A DNA stretch of 64,000 nucleotides from Streptomyces sp. MNU76 (GCF_020982545.1 NZ_JAJKLK010000006.1:310001-374000); one strand, 5' to 3'. Shown: positions 16,977 to 25,753, counted from the stretch's first letter. The notes: a model not told the origin generated them from the letters alone. Numbers and translations: made by a program.

Positions 16977-17380
16977 TCCGTGATGGTGGGCTGCACGCCG
17001 TAGAACGGGCGCACCTCCAGCCACTCGTGGATGGGCTTGCCGCCCGCCCCGGGGGCGGCGGACAGCTCACCGGCCAGCTCGACGGCGCGCTCGTAGCTGT
17101 CGACGTCGATGACCATCCAGCCGGCGATCAGGTCCTTGGTCTCGGCGAACGGGCCGTCGGTGACCGGCGGGCGCCCCTCACCGTCGTAGCGGACCCACGC
17201 TCCCTCGGGCGCGAGCGCCTGGCCGTCGACGAACTCGCCGGTCTTCTCCAGCCGGGCCGCGAAGTCGTTCATGTACTGCATGTGCGCCGAGATCTCCTCG
17301 GGGCTCCACCGGTCCATCGGCACGTTGTTGACCGGGGCCGGGGCGCCTCGGTAGTGCTTCAGCAGCAGGTACTTGGCCAT
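16973..17380 (-). CDS. YciI/DGPF-family protein, partner of the sigma factor
   Basis: A 135-residue protein with the YCII-related fold and the DGPF signature (VTDGPFAETKD, about residues 70-80). ATG 17380 follows GAGGAG with 7-base spacing. It overlaps the sigma-factor start by four bases. DGPF proteins are typically encoded next to, and controlled by, ECF42 sigma factors. Their chemistry is not well defined; the fold often supports dehydratase-like or small-molecule binding roles. Confidence 0.9.
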   Translation of the reverse strand: MAKYLLLKHYRGAPAPVNNVPMDRWSPEEISAHMQYMNDFAARLEKTGEFVDGQALAPEGAWVRYDGEGRPPVTDGPFAETKDLIAGWMVIDVDSYERAVELAGELSAAPGAGGKPIHEWLEVRPFYGVQPTITE

Positions 17381-17432
17381 GGTCGTACTCCTCGGTCCTC
17401 TGGCGACCCATTGTGGTCGCGTTCATACCGGG

Positions 17433-17459
17433 GACGGAGCTGGACGCGGGGTCTCGACA
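17433..17459 (-). promoter_or_regulatory. candidate ECF42-type promoter of the yciI-sigma operon
   Basis: On the minus strand TGTCGA (17459-17454) is followed after 17 bases by CGTC (17436-17433), about 53 bases before the YciI ATG. From memory, ECF42 target promoters carry a TGTCGA -35 element, so this would allow autoregulation. The -10 match is short and not conclusive. Confidence 0.35.
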
Positions 17460-17514
17460 TCGCCGTGGGATTCTTCCCGAAGATTTTTTGCGGAGACGGG
17501 CCGGACACGACAAA

Positions 17515-17582
17515 GGCAAGGAGTCATGTACTCCTTGCCACTCTCAACGTATAGCGCACCGGGGGGCTTGCGGCAAGGCCCC
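17515..17582 (+). promoter_or_regulatory. rifamycin-associated-element-like site with adjacent palindrome and -10
   Basis: Three elements in order: a perfect palindrome with arms GGCAAGGAGT and ACTCCTTGCC around CATGT (17515-17539); a TATAGC -10-like hexamer (17550-17555); and GGGGCTTGC/GGCAAGGCCCC (17563-17582), a near-palindrome. The last matches the consensus I remember for the rifamycin-associated element (RAE) found upstream of rifamycin resistance genes in actinomycetes. Both palindromes share CTTGC/GCAAG half-sites. The RAE lies just past the -10, about where transcription would start, 58 bases before the glycosyltransferase remnant. The consensus is recalled, not searched. Confidence 0.65.
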
Positions 17583-17640
17583 CGTGGTGCCGCAGAATCT
17601 CCGGCCTGAGCCTGAATCGACGAACACCGGGGGCGCTTCG

Positions 17641-18012
17641 ATGCGTGTGCTGTTGGCGAACTACGACTCGCGCGGGGGCGTCGAGCCGCTGGTCGGACTC
17701 GCGGTCCGGCTGCGCGAGCTCGGCGCGGAGGTGCGGGTGTGCGCGCCACCGGACGAGGAGTTCGCGCGGCGGCCGGCGAGTGTCGGCGTGCCGCTGGTGC
17801 CGTTCGGCCGGCCCGTACGCGCGCTGATGACCGCGGCGGCGCCGCCGACGCCGGGCGGTGTGCCACGGCGGGCGGCCGAGCTGCTGGCCGAGTTCGACCC
17901 GGTCGCCGAGGCGGCCGAGGTCGCCGGGACGGTCCTGCCGGACAGGGCGGTGCGGGCGGCGAGGCTGCTGCTGGACATGTACGGAGGGGAGCGGCGGTCT
18001 ACGTCAGCATGA
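17641..18012 (+). pseudogene. internally deleted MGT-type glycosyltransferase
   Basis: ATG 17641 has GGGGG 7 bases upstream. The first 85 residues (MRVLLANYDSRGGVEPLVGL, then RELGAEVRVCAPPDEEFARR and PLVPFGRPVRAL) are the N-terminal domain of macrolide/vancomycin-type family 1 glycosyltransferases. These normally run to about 400 residues. Here, after LLAEFDPVAEAAE, the reading jumps straight to VAGTVLPDRAVRAARLLLDM, the usual C-terminal helix, and stops at 123 residues. The acceptor core and nucleotide-sugar site are lost while the ends and frame remain. It follows the RAE-like site and precedes helR, so a rifamycin glycosyltransferase ancestor is plausible but inferred. Confidence 0.75.
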
Positions 18013-18139
18013 GCCGGGGTGCGGGGGCCGCCCACCGTCATTCCCCACGCCCGACACGCTCCACCCCTCCCGCCTCCCACCTCCCTCCCCGTGACGCGCC
18101 CTCACCCCGCCCCTCACTCCACACCCGGAGCACGCGGAC

Positions 18140-20482
18140 ATGACCTTCGGAGTAGACGAGATGCACCCCCGACCACCTCCACCCCCACCACCAACTCCAC
18201 CCCGAGCGGCTTCCGCCCCCACCCACCCCAGCGTTCCGTCTCCCCGACCGGCTCTCCGCCAAGGCCCCGCCCTCCTCTCCACCGACGAGCGGCACTTCGC
18301 GGCCCTCGCCACCTCCCTCGCCCGTTCGATCGCCGAGGTCTCCGCCCAGCTCGACGCCGAACGGCGGGCCCCCGGCGGCCTGGGCCGCCACGCCATGGAC
18401 CGCGACACGGAGATCCATCGCCTGACCGCCCGTCTGCGCACCCTGCGCCGCTTCGGCCTGGACCTGTGCCTCGGCCGTATGGTGACCGAGGACGACCCCG
18501 AGACCCCGGTCTACATCGGCCGCCTGGGCCTCACCGACAGCACCACGGGCCGCCGTCTGCTGGTCGACTGGCGCTCCCCCGCCGCCGAACCCTTCTTCGG
18601 CGCGACCCACGCCAACCCGATGGGCCTCACCAGCCGCCGCCGCTACCGCTGGACCGACGGCCGTATCAGCGACTACTGGGACGAGGTCTTCTCCTCGTCC
18701 GAGCTCGACAGCCTCACCGACCACCAGCACACCGCCTCCCTCGACGACCAGTCCGCGTTCATCGCCAGCCTGGGCACCAACAGGTCGGAACGCATGCGGG
18801 ACGTCCTCGGCACCATCCAGGCCGACCAGGACGCCGTCATCCGCGCGAGCTCCCGGGGCGCGCTGGTCGTGGACGGCGGGCCCGGCACCGGCAAGACGGT
18901 CGTCGCCCTGCACCGTTCCGCGTACCTCCTCCACGCCGATCCCCGGCTGGGTCACCGCCGGGGCGGCGTCCTCTTCGTCGGCCCCCACCGGCCGTACCTC
19001 TCCTACGTCGCCGACGTCCTGCCCAGCCTCGGCGAGGAGGGCGTGCAGACGTGCATCCTGCGCGACCTGGTCGAGGAGGGGGCGGCGGCCGGCGGCGAGC
19101 CCGACCCGGAGGTGGCCCGTCTGAAGTCGTCCGCGGCGCTGGTCGACGGCATCGAGAAGGCCGTCCGCTTCTACGAGGAACCGCCCACCGAGGGCATGAC
19201 GGTGACGACCCCCTGGTCCGACATCCGGCTGAGCCCCGCCGACTGGACGGCGGCCTTCGACGCGGCGGAACCGGGCACCCCGCACAACGAGGCCCGCCAC
19301 CAGGTCTGGGAGGAACTGCTGACGATCCTGGCGGACAGGCACGAGGCCGCGACCGACCCCGACGGGAACCCCGACCGAGACCCCGAAGCCGAGACGGCCG
19401 TACCCCCGGCCCTCCTCCGCAGGTCCCTGCTCCGGAACAGGGACCTGGTCACGACCTTCAACCGGGCCTGGCCGCTGCTGGAGGCGGCGGACCTGGTGGG
19501 AGACCTGTGGTCGGTACCGGCGTATCTGCGGCTGTGCGCGCCCTGGTTGAGCCGTGACGAGGTCCGGCTCCTCCAGCGCGACGACCCCCAGGCGTGGACG
19601 ACGTCCGACCTCCCCCTCCTCGACGCCGCCCGCCGGCGCCTCGGCGACCCGGAGACGGCCCGCCGCAAACGCCGCCACGAGGCCACGCTCGCCGCGCAGC
19701 GCGAGCGGATGACCCAGGTCGTGGACAACCTGATCGAGGCGGTCTCCAACTCGGGCGCCGACGGCGACGACGGCGAGGGCCTGGTGACGATGCTGCGCGG
19801 TGAGGACGCCCGGGTGAGCCTGGTCGACGACTCCGAACTCCACACCGCCGACCCGGACTTGCTGGCGGGACCCTTCGCCCACATCGTCGTGGACGAGGCG
19901 CAGGAGCTGACGGACGCGGAATGGCAGATGCTGCTGCAGCGCTGCCCGTCCCGCAGCTTCACGATCGTCGGCGACCGCGCCCAGGCCCGGCACGGCTTCA
20001 CGGAGTCCTGGGAGGACCGGCTGAACCGGGTGGGCCTGGGCCGCATCACGCAGTCCTCCCTCACCATCAACTACCGCACCCCGGAGGAGATCATGACGGA
20101 GGCGGCACCGGTGATCCGCGCCGCACTCCCCGACGCGAACGTCCCGACGTCGATCCGCAGCAACGGCATCCCCGTCGACCGCACCCCGACGTCGGACCTG
20201 ACGACGGCCCTGACCGCGACCCTCGACACCTGGCTGGCCGCCAACGCCGACGGCACGGCGTGCGTGATCACCGCACCGAACTCCGCACCGGCCTCCGGGA
20301 CGTGGGTCGGTGCGACACCCCGGGTCCGCGTGCTGACCCCAGAACTCTCGAAGGGCCTCGAATTCGACTTCGTGGTCCTCGTCGACCCGGAATCCTTCGG
20401 CGAGGGCATCGAGGGGGCGGTGGACCACTACGTGGCGATGACCCGGGCGACCCAGCGCCTGGTGATCCTCACGAGCGTCTGA
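18140..20482 (+). CDS. helR: HelR/HelD-type RNA polymerase-recycling ATPase
   Basis: A 780-residue UvrD/PcrA-like ATPase. A Pro-rich leader is followed by an N-terminal antiparallel helical arm (about 48-120, ALATSLARSIAEVSAQLDAE) like the RNAP secondary-channel arm of HelD proteins. Then come VYIGRLGLTDSTTGRRLLVD and DWRSPAAEPFF, Walker A GGPGTGKT (Lys252), Walker B HIVVDEAQELTD, GDRAQARHG, and C-terminal LTPELSKGLEFDFVVLVD and VAMTRATQRLVIL. HelR enzymes displace stalled or rifamycin-bound RNA polymerase and confer rifampin tolerance. ATG 18140 has GGAG 9 bases upstream. It may be read from the RAE-like promoter through the glycosyltransferase remnant, because no second such site is visible in 18013-18139. 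Confidence 0.85.
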   Translation: MTFGVDEMHPRPPPPPPPTPPRAASAPTHPSVPSPRPALRQGPALLSTDERHFAALATSLARSIAEVSAQLDAERRAPGGLGRHAMDRDTEIHRLTARLRTLRRFGLDLCLGRMVTEDDPETPVYIGRLGLTDSTTGRRLLVDWRSPAAEPFFGATHANPMGLTSRRRYRWTDGRISDYWDEVFSSSELDSLTDHQHTASLDDQSAFIASLGTNRSERMRDVLGTIQADQDAVIRASSRGALVVDGGPGTGKTVVALHRSAYLLHADPRLGHRRGGVLFVGPHRPYLSYVADVLPSLGEEGVQTCILRDLVEEGAAAGGEPDPEVARLKSSAALVDGIEKAVRFYEEPPTEGMTVTTPWSDIRLSPADWTAAFDAAEPGTPHNEARHQVWEELLTILADRHEAATDPDGNPDRDPEAETAVPPALLRRSLLRNRDLVTTFNRAWPLLEAADLVGDLWSVPAYLRLCAPWLSRDEVRLLQRDDPQAWTTSDLPLLDAARRRLGDPETARRKRRHEATLAAQRERMTQVVDNLIEAVSNSGADGDDGEGLVTMLRGEDARVSLVDDSELHTADPDLLAGPFAHIVVDEAQELTDAEWQMLLQRCPSRSFTIVGDRAQARHGFTESWEDRLNRVGLGRITQSSLTINYRTPEEIMTEAAPVIRAALPDANVPTSIRSNGIPVDRTPTSDLTTALTATLDTWLAANADGTACVITAPNSAPASGTWVGATPRVRVLTPELSKGLEFDFVVLVDPESFGEGIEGAVDHYVAMTRATQRLVILTSV

Positions 20483-20515
20483 GCCTGAATTCACGCGGGA
20501 CGTTCACCCCGAGGT

Positions 20516-21049
20516 TCAGCCGCCGCGGGCGGCTCCCTCCGGCCAGACGACGTCCACGGGGATCCCGGCCGCCCGCGCCGCGAGCACGGCGTCGGCGGTG
20601 CCGCCGCCCTTGCCGGTGGGTGGCGCACCGTCCCACACGGCCACGAGGCGGTCGGCCCGCTGGACGAGCACGGCGTTGGCGGCCTCGTACGCCTCCCGGT
20701 CGGCCGTCTCGTAGGGCAGCACGACGACCTCCTCGGCGGCCGCCGCCAGCCGGTCGTACGAGCCCCCGTGCTCGGGCTCGACGACGCCGCGCCGGTAGTC
20801 CCGGGAGGGCACGACGACGACCAGCCGACCCCCGGCGGCGAGCACGGCCTCGGCGAAGACCGTGTCGGCCCCCTTGGCGATGCAGGACACCCCGACGAGC
20901 GGGCCGCCGTCCCCGGCGTACGGCTTGAGCAGCTCGTCCAGCGCCGCGCGCACCAGGGGGACGGCCCGTTCAGTCAGATCCAGGTGCCCGGTCACCGCGA
21001 TGGTGGTCTGCTGCTGACGCGGAACGGGGCCGCCCTCAGCGTCGGTCAT
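20516..21049 (-). CDS. SLOG-like Rossmann-fold protein, unknown function
   Basis: The 177-residue product starts TTIAVTGHLDLTERAVPLVR and contains LVGVSCIAKGADTVFAEAVL, GGRLVVVVPSRDYRR, ANAVLVQRADRLVAVWDG and GGTADAVLAARAAGIPV. Gly-rich loops at strand ends and the AD(R)LVAVWDG pattern resemble the SLOG/DprA-like nucleotide-binding fold, members of which bind nucleotides or nucleotide-derived signals. No effector domain is attached. It is convergent with helR, 33 bases between stops. Confidence 0.6.
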   Translation of the reverse strand: MTDAEGGPVPRQQQTTIAVTGHLDLTERAVPLVRAALDELLKPYAGDGGPLVGVSCIAKGADTVFAEAVLAAGGRLVVVVPSRDYRRGVVEPEHGGSYDRLAAAAEEVVVLPYETADREAYEAANAVLVQRADRLVAVWDGAPPTGKGGGTADAVLAARAAGIPVDVVWPEGAARGG

Positions 21050-21101
21050 GCGAAGACGCCTCTCTGTCGATCACTGATGGTCCCAGTGGATGTGGCAGTG
21101 G

Positions 21102-22386
21102 CTAGTCGCTGTCGAGGGGGACCCAGGCCCGCCCTCCCGTGTCGTCCGTGCCGTACCAGTAGTGCGGCATTCCCTTGATACTGGCCGTCTGGAAGGGGCG
21201 GCCGTGGTCGTCGATGCGGATCGTGCCGGTGCGGCCCTGGGAGGACCAGTCGAGTTCGAGGTACCAGCGGGCATCGTAGGTCTGTGTCGTCGCGTCGACC
21301 AGCAACACCTCGGGGTCGTCGGCGGAGACACGGTACGGGAAGCGGACGGCCGGGAGGACGCGTCCGCCGTCGGCGCCGTCCTCGCCGTCCTTCGGGTGGA
21401 CGATGGGGCGGTCCGCGTCGAGGTTCACGGTGAAGCGGCGGGGCGTGAGCTCACTGCCGCAGCCCTGGCCCATGTGGTACGCGGTCCCGCCCTCCGGGGT
21501 GTCCCGGCCGACGACGCGGACGTGCAGCGCGTCCAGGACCACGGCCGCCGACGACTTCCCCTGCACCGAGATCCGCACCTTGGTCTGCCGCCCGTGCACC
21601 GCGTTCTGCGTCGCCGCCCAGACCTCGGCGTCCTGCTCCGACGGTGGGGGAGGCACCTGGGCGGGCGGCTTGTCGATGACGTAGTCGTGGTCACACCCCT
21701 TGTCCCAGACGAGGGAGTCGACGCTCCAGGTGAGGGGCGGAGCGGGGCCGGGTTCGTGGAGCGGCCGTCGGCGCCCGGGGTGGTGGGGCCGGTGCTCGCG
21801 GAACCGGTACCGGAGGGGTCCGGCTCGGCCTCGGAGGAGCGACCGTCCGAAAGCGCGGTGAAGCCGACGAGGGTGCCGGAGCAGGGCGCAGGCGGCGGCT
21901 GTGGAGGCCAGGACCGGTCGTCGGCGGTACCAGGGAAGGGGCGGGGAGCGGAGGAGGGGAGCGCACGTCCGGGTCGGGATGGTCCCCGGGGTGTTCTGCG
22001 GGGCCGCTCTGTCCGGCGAGGGTCTCGTCCGTGTCGGCGTGTGCGTGCGTGTGTGCGTCCTCGTTCTCCTCCTCGCTCGCAGTCGGTGCCGGAGACGGAA
22101 TCTCCTCTTCCGGCGCTTCCGCCGTACGCACCCGCTGACGAGCCGCGACCGCCGACAGCCACAGCCGGTGCAGTTCGAGCCGCTCCTGTGGTGTCGCGCC
22201 GCAGAAGGCCGCGAGCCGCTCCACGGGCGCGTAGTCCTGGGGTACGGCATCGCCCGCGCAGTACCGGTGCAGCGTGGAGGTGTTCATGTTGAGACGGCGG
22301 GCGAGGGAGCCGTAACTCCGGTCGGTACGGTCCTTCAGACGCCGCAGCAGCGCCGCGAACTCGTCGGCATCGCCCTGAATCGACAT
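21102..22386 (-). CDS. XRE-type HTH membrane regulator with extracytoplasmic domain, frameshifted
   Basis: ATG 22386 (GGGGA just upstream) starts a helix-turn-helix domain: EFAALLRRLKDRTDRSYGSL, then NMNTSTLHRYCAGDAVP (to about residue 75). An acidic His/Asp/Thr-rich linker follows. Then the frame changes near 21935 (giving the single membrane helix RRRPVLASTAAACALL) and again near 21745. The C-terminal domain (TWSVDSLVWDKGCDHDYVID, through to GRAWVPLDSD) reads cleanly to the stop at 21102. The layout, cytoplasmic DNA-binding domain, one helix and an outer domain, is a known actinobacterial family. It may act as a one-component transmembrane regulator. The C-rich linker is where both frame changes fall. 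Confidence 0.75.
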
Positions 22387-22460
22387 CGTTTCCCCGCCGT
22401 CCCCGCCGTCCCCGCCGTCCGCGATCCGCATCCCGGGCCCTGTCGTCACCGCCCGTACGG

Positions 22461-22532
22461 GTACGCGCATCACTACGCGTATCCGTACGCGTATCAGTAC
22501 ACGTATCAGTACACGTATCACTGCACGTCAGA
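22461..22532. repeat. 12-bp tandem repeats (iteron-like)
   Basis: Five full copies of GTACRCGYATCA-like 12-mers at 22461-22520 (last three: GTACGCGTATCA, GTACACGTATCA, GTACACGTATCA) and a degenerate sixth. They lie upstream of the XRE regulator start (75 bases from its ATG) and downstream of the secreted-protein stop at 22613. Each unit contains a CGTAT core. They could be repeated binding sites for the regulator, or simple slippage. Confidence 0.85.
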
Positions 22533-22612
22533 TGCAGGGGGATGGTTCCACCGCTGCCCGGCCCCGGTGCCGCCCGCTGTCGTACCGGACGGCACGGGAC
22601 GGGGCACCGCCG

Positions 22613-23179
22613 TCAGCGGGCGCTCGTGGTCCCGATGTCGGAGATGCGGTCGTACCGCTCCACCACCACGAAGAGCTTGACCTTCTGCGTCGTCGTTCCG
22701 CTGCCGAAGGTCAGGGTGACCACGACCTCGTGGCTGTGCCCCATGCTGCCGTTGTCGGACACCGTCCACCGCGCCGGAACGTTCTGGGCGCGCAGGACGC
22801 CGTCGGCCCCGTTCTTGTTCTCCCAGGCGGCCAGCCGCTTGGCGAAGTCGGGCGTCAGGTAGTGCTTGCGGAGCGCCTTGGCCAGCGTGGTGTCCGGGTC
22901 CGCGTAGTCGCCCTTCGCGTCGATGTACGCGCCGTAGAAGTCGGCGACGCGGGTCACCACGGTGCCGGGCGTACCGGTGACCGACTTCGGTTCGGCGACC
23001 GGCTTCGACTGGACGGCGACGGCGGCCGGCTTCGACGTGGCGGTGGGCGCCTGGGCCGAGGCGGGGACGGACGCCTGCGCCGGCATCTGCGCCGACACAC
23101 CGAGCCCTACGGCGAGGACGAGACCGGCGGCGGCCGCGCGGAGACCGTAGCCGCGGCGGGCGGAGAACTTCGTGTTCAT
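22613..23179 (-). CDS. secreted protein of unknown function
   Basis: A 188-residue protein. Residues 1-37 form a signal peptide (basic MNTKFSARRGYG, hydrophobic AAAAGLVLAVGLGVSA, AQA cleavage motif). A Pro/Ala/Lys-rich linker to about 70 precedes a folded domain (VVTRVADFYGAYIDAKGDYA, LAKALRKHYLTPDFAKRLAA, then beta-rich VVVTLTFGSGTT and FVVVERYDRI). The domain resembles small actinobacterial lipoprotein/secreted NTF2-like domains, but I do not recognise a named family. ATG 23188 (MTHMNTKF) is an alternative start. Confidence 0.7.
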   Translation of the reverse strand: MNTKFSARRGYGLRAAAAGLVLAVGLGVSAQMPAQASVPASAQAPTATSKPAAVAVQSKPVAEPKSVTGTPGTVVTRVADFYGAYIDAKGDYADPDTTLAKALRKHYLTPDFAKRLAAWENKNGADGVLRAQNVPARWTVSDNGSMGHSHEVVVTLTFGSGTTTQKVKLFVVVERYDRISDIGTTSAR

Positions 23180-23469
23180 GTGCGTCATCCATCTCTGGTC
23201 GTCGACCCGGCGCTCGGCCACGGAGATGCCCGGTACGCAGGGTCGGGAGGGTGTCGTCGCCACACGGTGGCCGGGCCGGTCGTGGTGACCCGGTCGGGGC
23301 GACACCCAGAGCTTCGAGGACGCCGGGACCCACCACAACGGCTGCCGCCCCATCCCGGACGGCAGAACGGTCCCACCCCAGTTGACCTGGGAAGAAAGGG
23401 TTCCTGGGAATGCCCTGGGATACGTCCTTGACCGCACCCGGGGCTCGACAGGAGAGCGGACTCGCGGGC

Positions 23470-24178
23470 TCAGCCCGCCGTGGAGGAACTCTTTGAAGGA
23501 GCCCCGGAGGGAGTTCCTGAACGACCCCGGGTGATGGCGTACCCGAAAGCCGTCGCCAGGACGTACATCAGAACCGAGTAGACGGCGCTGGGAATGGCGA
23601 CCTCGGTGCTGTCGAGGATGCTCAGGGCGATGGTGAGGGCCACGGTCGTGTTGTGGATCCCCACCTCCATGGCGCTGGCGACGGCCTGAGGCTGACCGAG
23701 GCGAAGCGCTCGGGCACCGCCGTAGCCGATGCTGAGGCTGGCGAGGCAGAAGATGCCGGTGACCAGGCCGACTTGGCGAAGGTAGTCGGCGAGGTTCTCC
23801 CGCTCTCCCAACAGCGCCGCGAGGGACACCGCGACCAGGACGGCGATGGAGAACACCCGCACCGGACGGTCGGCGCGGGCGGCGAAGTCGGCGGACCGCC
23901 GCCGGACGAGCATGCCGATCCCGACCGGGATCAGCACGATGGCGATCACCTGCAGCACCTTGCCGAATTGCAGTCCCAGGTCGCCCTCGGCGTCGAAGTG
24001 GTTGATGGGCAGGTTGGTGACGAGGGGAATGGTGACGGCCGCGAGCACGGAATTGATCGCGGTGAGGGTGATGTTGAACGCCACGTCCCCGCGGAACAGA
24101 TGGCTGAAGAGATTGGCGGTGGTACCGCCCGGTGACGCGGCGAGCAGCATCACGCCCACGGCGAGCAGCGGGTCCACC
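23470..24178 (-). pseudogene. 5'-truncated bile acid:sodium symporter (BASS) gene
   Basis: The minus strand encodes the C-terminal two thirds of a BASS-family transporter: LLAVGVMLLAASPGGTTANL at the break, then NSVLAAVTIPLVTNLPI, VLIPVGIGMLVRRRS and AMEVGIHNTTVALTIALSIL, which is the conserved crossing motif. Homology begins abruptly at about 24178. The first 90 or so residues (three to four helices) are absent, and the upstream DNA is unrelated repeat and IS sequence. An open frame continues to 24294 but its N-terminus is not transporter-like. The gene is probably inactivated by the rearrangement that brought the neighbouring TnpB element. Confidence 0.75.
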
Positions 24179-24251
24179 TTGCTTGTCGGGCAGGGTGCCC
24201 GGTCCTTCAGGCCGGGGTGAATGCCCGTTCCCGTGTAGCGGGGCAGGGGAA

Positions 24252-24279
24252 GCCGGATCGCCGGCAGGGCGATTCGGCG
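24252..24279. repeat. 28-bp dispersed repeat, copy 1
   Basis: A perfect inverted match to 43613-43640. The core GCCGG-ATCG-CCGGC can form a small hairpin. Partial similarity extends on both sides (GGGG-CAGGGGAA and CTGGGGA). It lies between the truncated symporter and the TnpB element. Confidence 0.85.
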
Positions 24280-24451
24280 TCTGGGGAGGAACAAGGCGGG
24301 CGGGGGACGGCCTCAACCGTTCGCGGTGTCGGCGGGTCGGGGCCGTGTGGTTGGAGGTTGCCCTGGGAGGGATGAGCGCGTCGGTCACTCTCATGGGTGA
24401 TGTGGGTCGAAGTCGTGCGCGGGTGGGGAACGGGGTGTCTAGGTTCGTGGC

Positions 24452-25753
24452 ATGTCTCGTTTCCGGATGTATCCGTCGCCTGCGCAGGCCGAGCAGATGC
24501 TCACGCACTGCGCGCACGCGCGGTACGTGTGGAATCTTGCTGTCGAGCAGCACGCCCACTGGCGGCGGTGGCGCAGGTCCGCGCCGGGTTTTGCGGAGCA
24601 GTGCCGTCAGCTGACCGAGGCCCGGCGGGAGAACGCGTGGCTGGGTGCGGGGAACGCGGACGTGCAGCAGCAGGCCCTGAAAGACTTCGCCCAGGCAAGG
24701 AACGCCCGGTTCACTTCGGGGTTCGGTGAGCCGACCTGGCGCAGGAAGCATGTGCACGAGGGTTTCCGGGTCATCGGCACCGACCGCGTGCCGGAATATC
24801 ACGTGGACGGGTCGGCGAAGCTGAACGCGAGGACCGGCAGGCAGGTCATGGGCCGCTCGGTGGTCGTGCAGAGGCTGAACCGGCGGTGGGCGCAGGTGAA
24901 GGTGCCCGGCTGCGGCTGGGTCCGCTTCCGCCTCAGCGCCCGAGGTAAGGGTGCGAAACTGCCGGAGGCGAAGACGTTCCGGGTCACCTTCCGCAACGGG
25001 CAGTGGCACATCGCCTTCGCCGTCATCCCGGACCCCATTGAGGGGCCGGGCACGGACACGGTGATCGGCATCGACCGGGGCGTCACCGTCACCGCTGCCC
25101 TCTCCGACGGGCGGAAGCTGAACTGCCCCCAGCTCACCGTCAAGGAACGCGCCCGGATCCGCAAACACCAGCGGCGCGCGGCCAGAGCACCCAGAGGCAG
25201 CCCCGCCAAGGCGGCCGAGCATGCGATCGTGGCCGGGCTCAGGGCGCGGGAGGCGAACCGGCGCAAGGACTGGTGCGAGAAGACCAGCACCATGCTCGCC
25301 CGCTCCTACGGCCTCATCCGGTTCGAGAAGCTGAACATCAGAAACATGACCCGCTCCGCGAAGGGAACCGTGGAGCGGCCCGGCAGGAGTGTGGCGCAGA
25401 AGTCCGGCCTGAACCGGGCGATCCTCGCCCAGGGCTGGGGCCTGCTGCGCCAGCGCACCGGACACAAGGCCCCCGGCCGGGTCGAAGACGTACCCGCCCC
25501 CTACACGTCTCTGCGGTGCAGTGCCTGCGGTTGGATCGACAAGAACTCGCGCAAGAGCCAAGCCGGGTTCGTCTGTTCCTCCTGCGGCTTCACCTGCAAC
25601 GCCGACACCAACGCCAGCATCAACATCGCGGCAGGACAGGGCGGGATCCCCCGCCCCCTGCGGACAGCCGGTGCCGGAGGGACGACACCGCCCAACCAGC
25701 GGTCGAGCGTCCGTGAACCTCAGCCCATATGGGTTGGAATCCCCCTCTTTTAA
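24452..25753 (+). CDS. tnpB: TnpB RNA-guided nuclease of an IS200/IS605 (IS1341-type) element
   Basis: A 433-residue TnpB with all catalytic parts. The N-terminal helical/wedge region (FRMYPSPAQAEQMLTHCAHA, YVWNLAVEQHAHW) is followed by a RuvC domain with Asp208 (GIDRGVTV), Glu292 (IRFEKLNI) and Asp385 (CNADTNASINIA). A zinc finger is made by Cys356/Cys359 and Cys375/Cys378. No tnpA is adjacent, so the element is non-autonomous for transposition. TnpB with its omega-RNA cuts DNA beside a short target-adjacent motif and helps retain the element. A 165-base relic of the same gene lies at 14051-14216. Confidence 0.93.
   Translation: MSRFRMYPSPAQAEQMLTHCAHARYVWNLAVEQHAHWRRWRRSAPGFAEQCRQLTEARRENAWLGAGNADVQQQALKDFAQARNARFTSGFGEPTWRRKHVHEGFRVIGTDRVPEYHVDGSAKLNARTGRQVMGRSVVVQRLNRRWAQVKVPGCGWVRFRLSARGKGAKLPEAKTFRVTFRNGQWHIAFAVIPDPIEGPGTDTVIGIDRGVTVTAALSDGRKLNCPQLTVKERARIRKHQRRAARAPRGSPAKAAEHAIVAGLRAREANRRKDWCEKTSTMLARSYGLIRFEKLNIRNMTRSAKGTVERPGRSVAQKSGLNRAILAQGWGLLRQRTGHKAPGRVEDVPAPYTSLRCSACGWIDKNSRKSQAGFVCSSCGFTCNADTNASINIAAGQGGIPRPLRTAGAGGTTPPNQRSSVREPQPIWVGIPLF

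Noticed and set aside
17641..18012. Complete small glycosyltransferase
   Set aside because: The product has the N-terminal domain start and C-terminal helix only. The nucleotide-sugar site is missing, so activity is not credible.
22461..22532. CRISPR array
   Set aside because: The repeats are directly adjacent 12-mers without spacers, and no cas genes are present.
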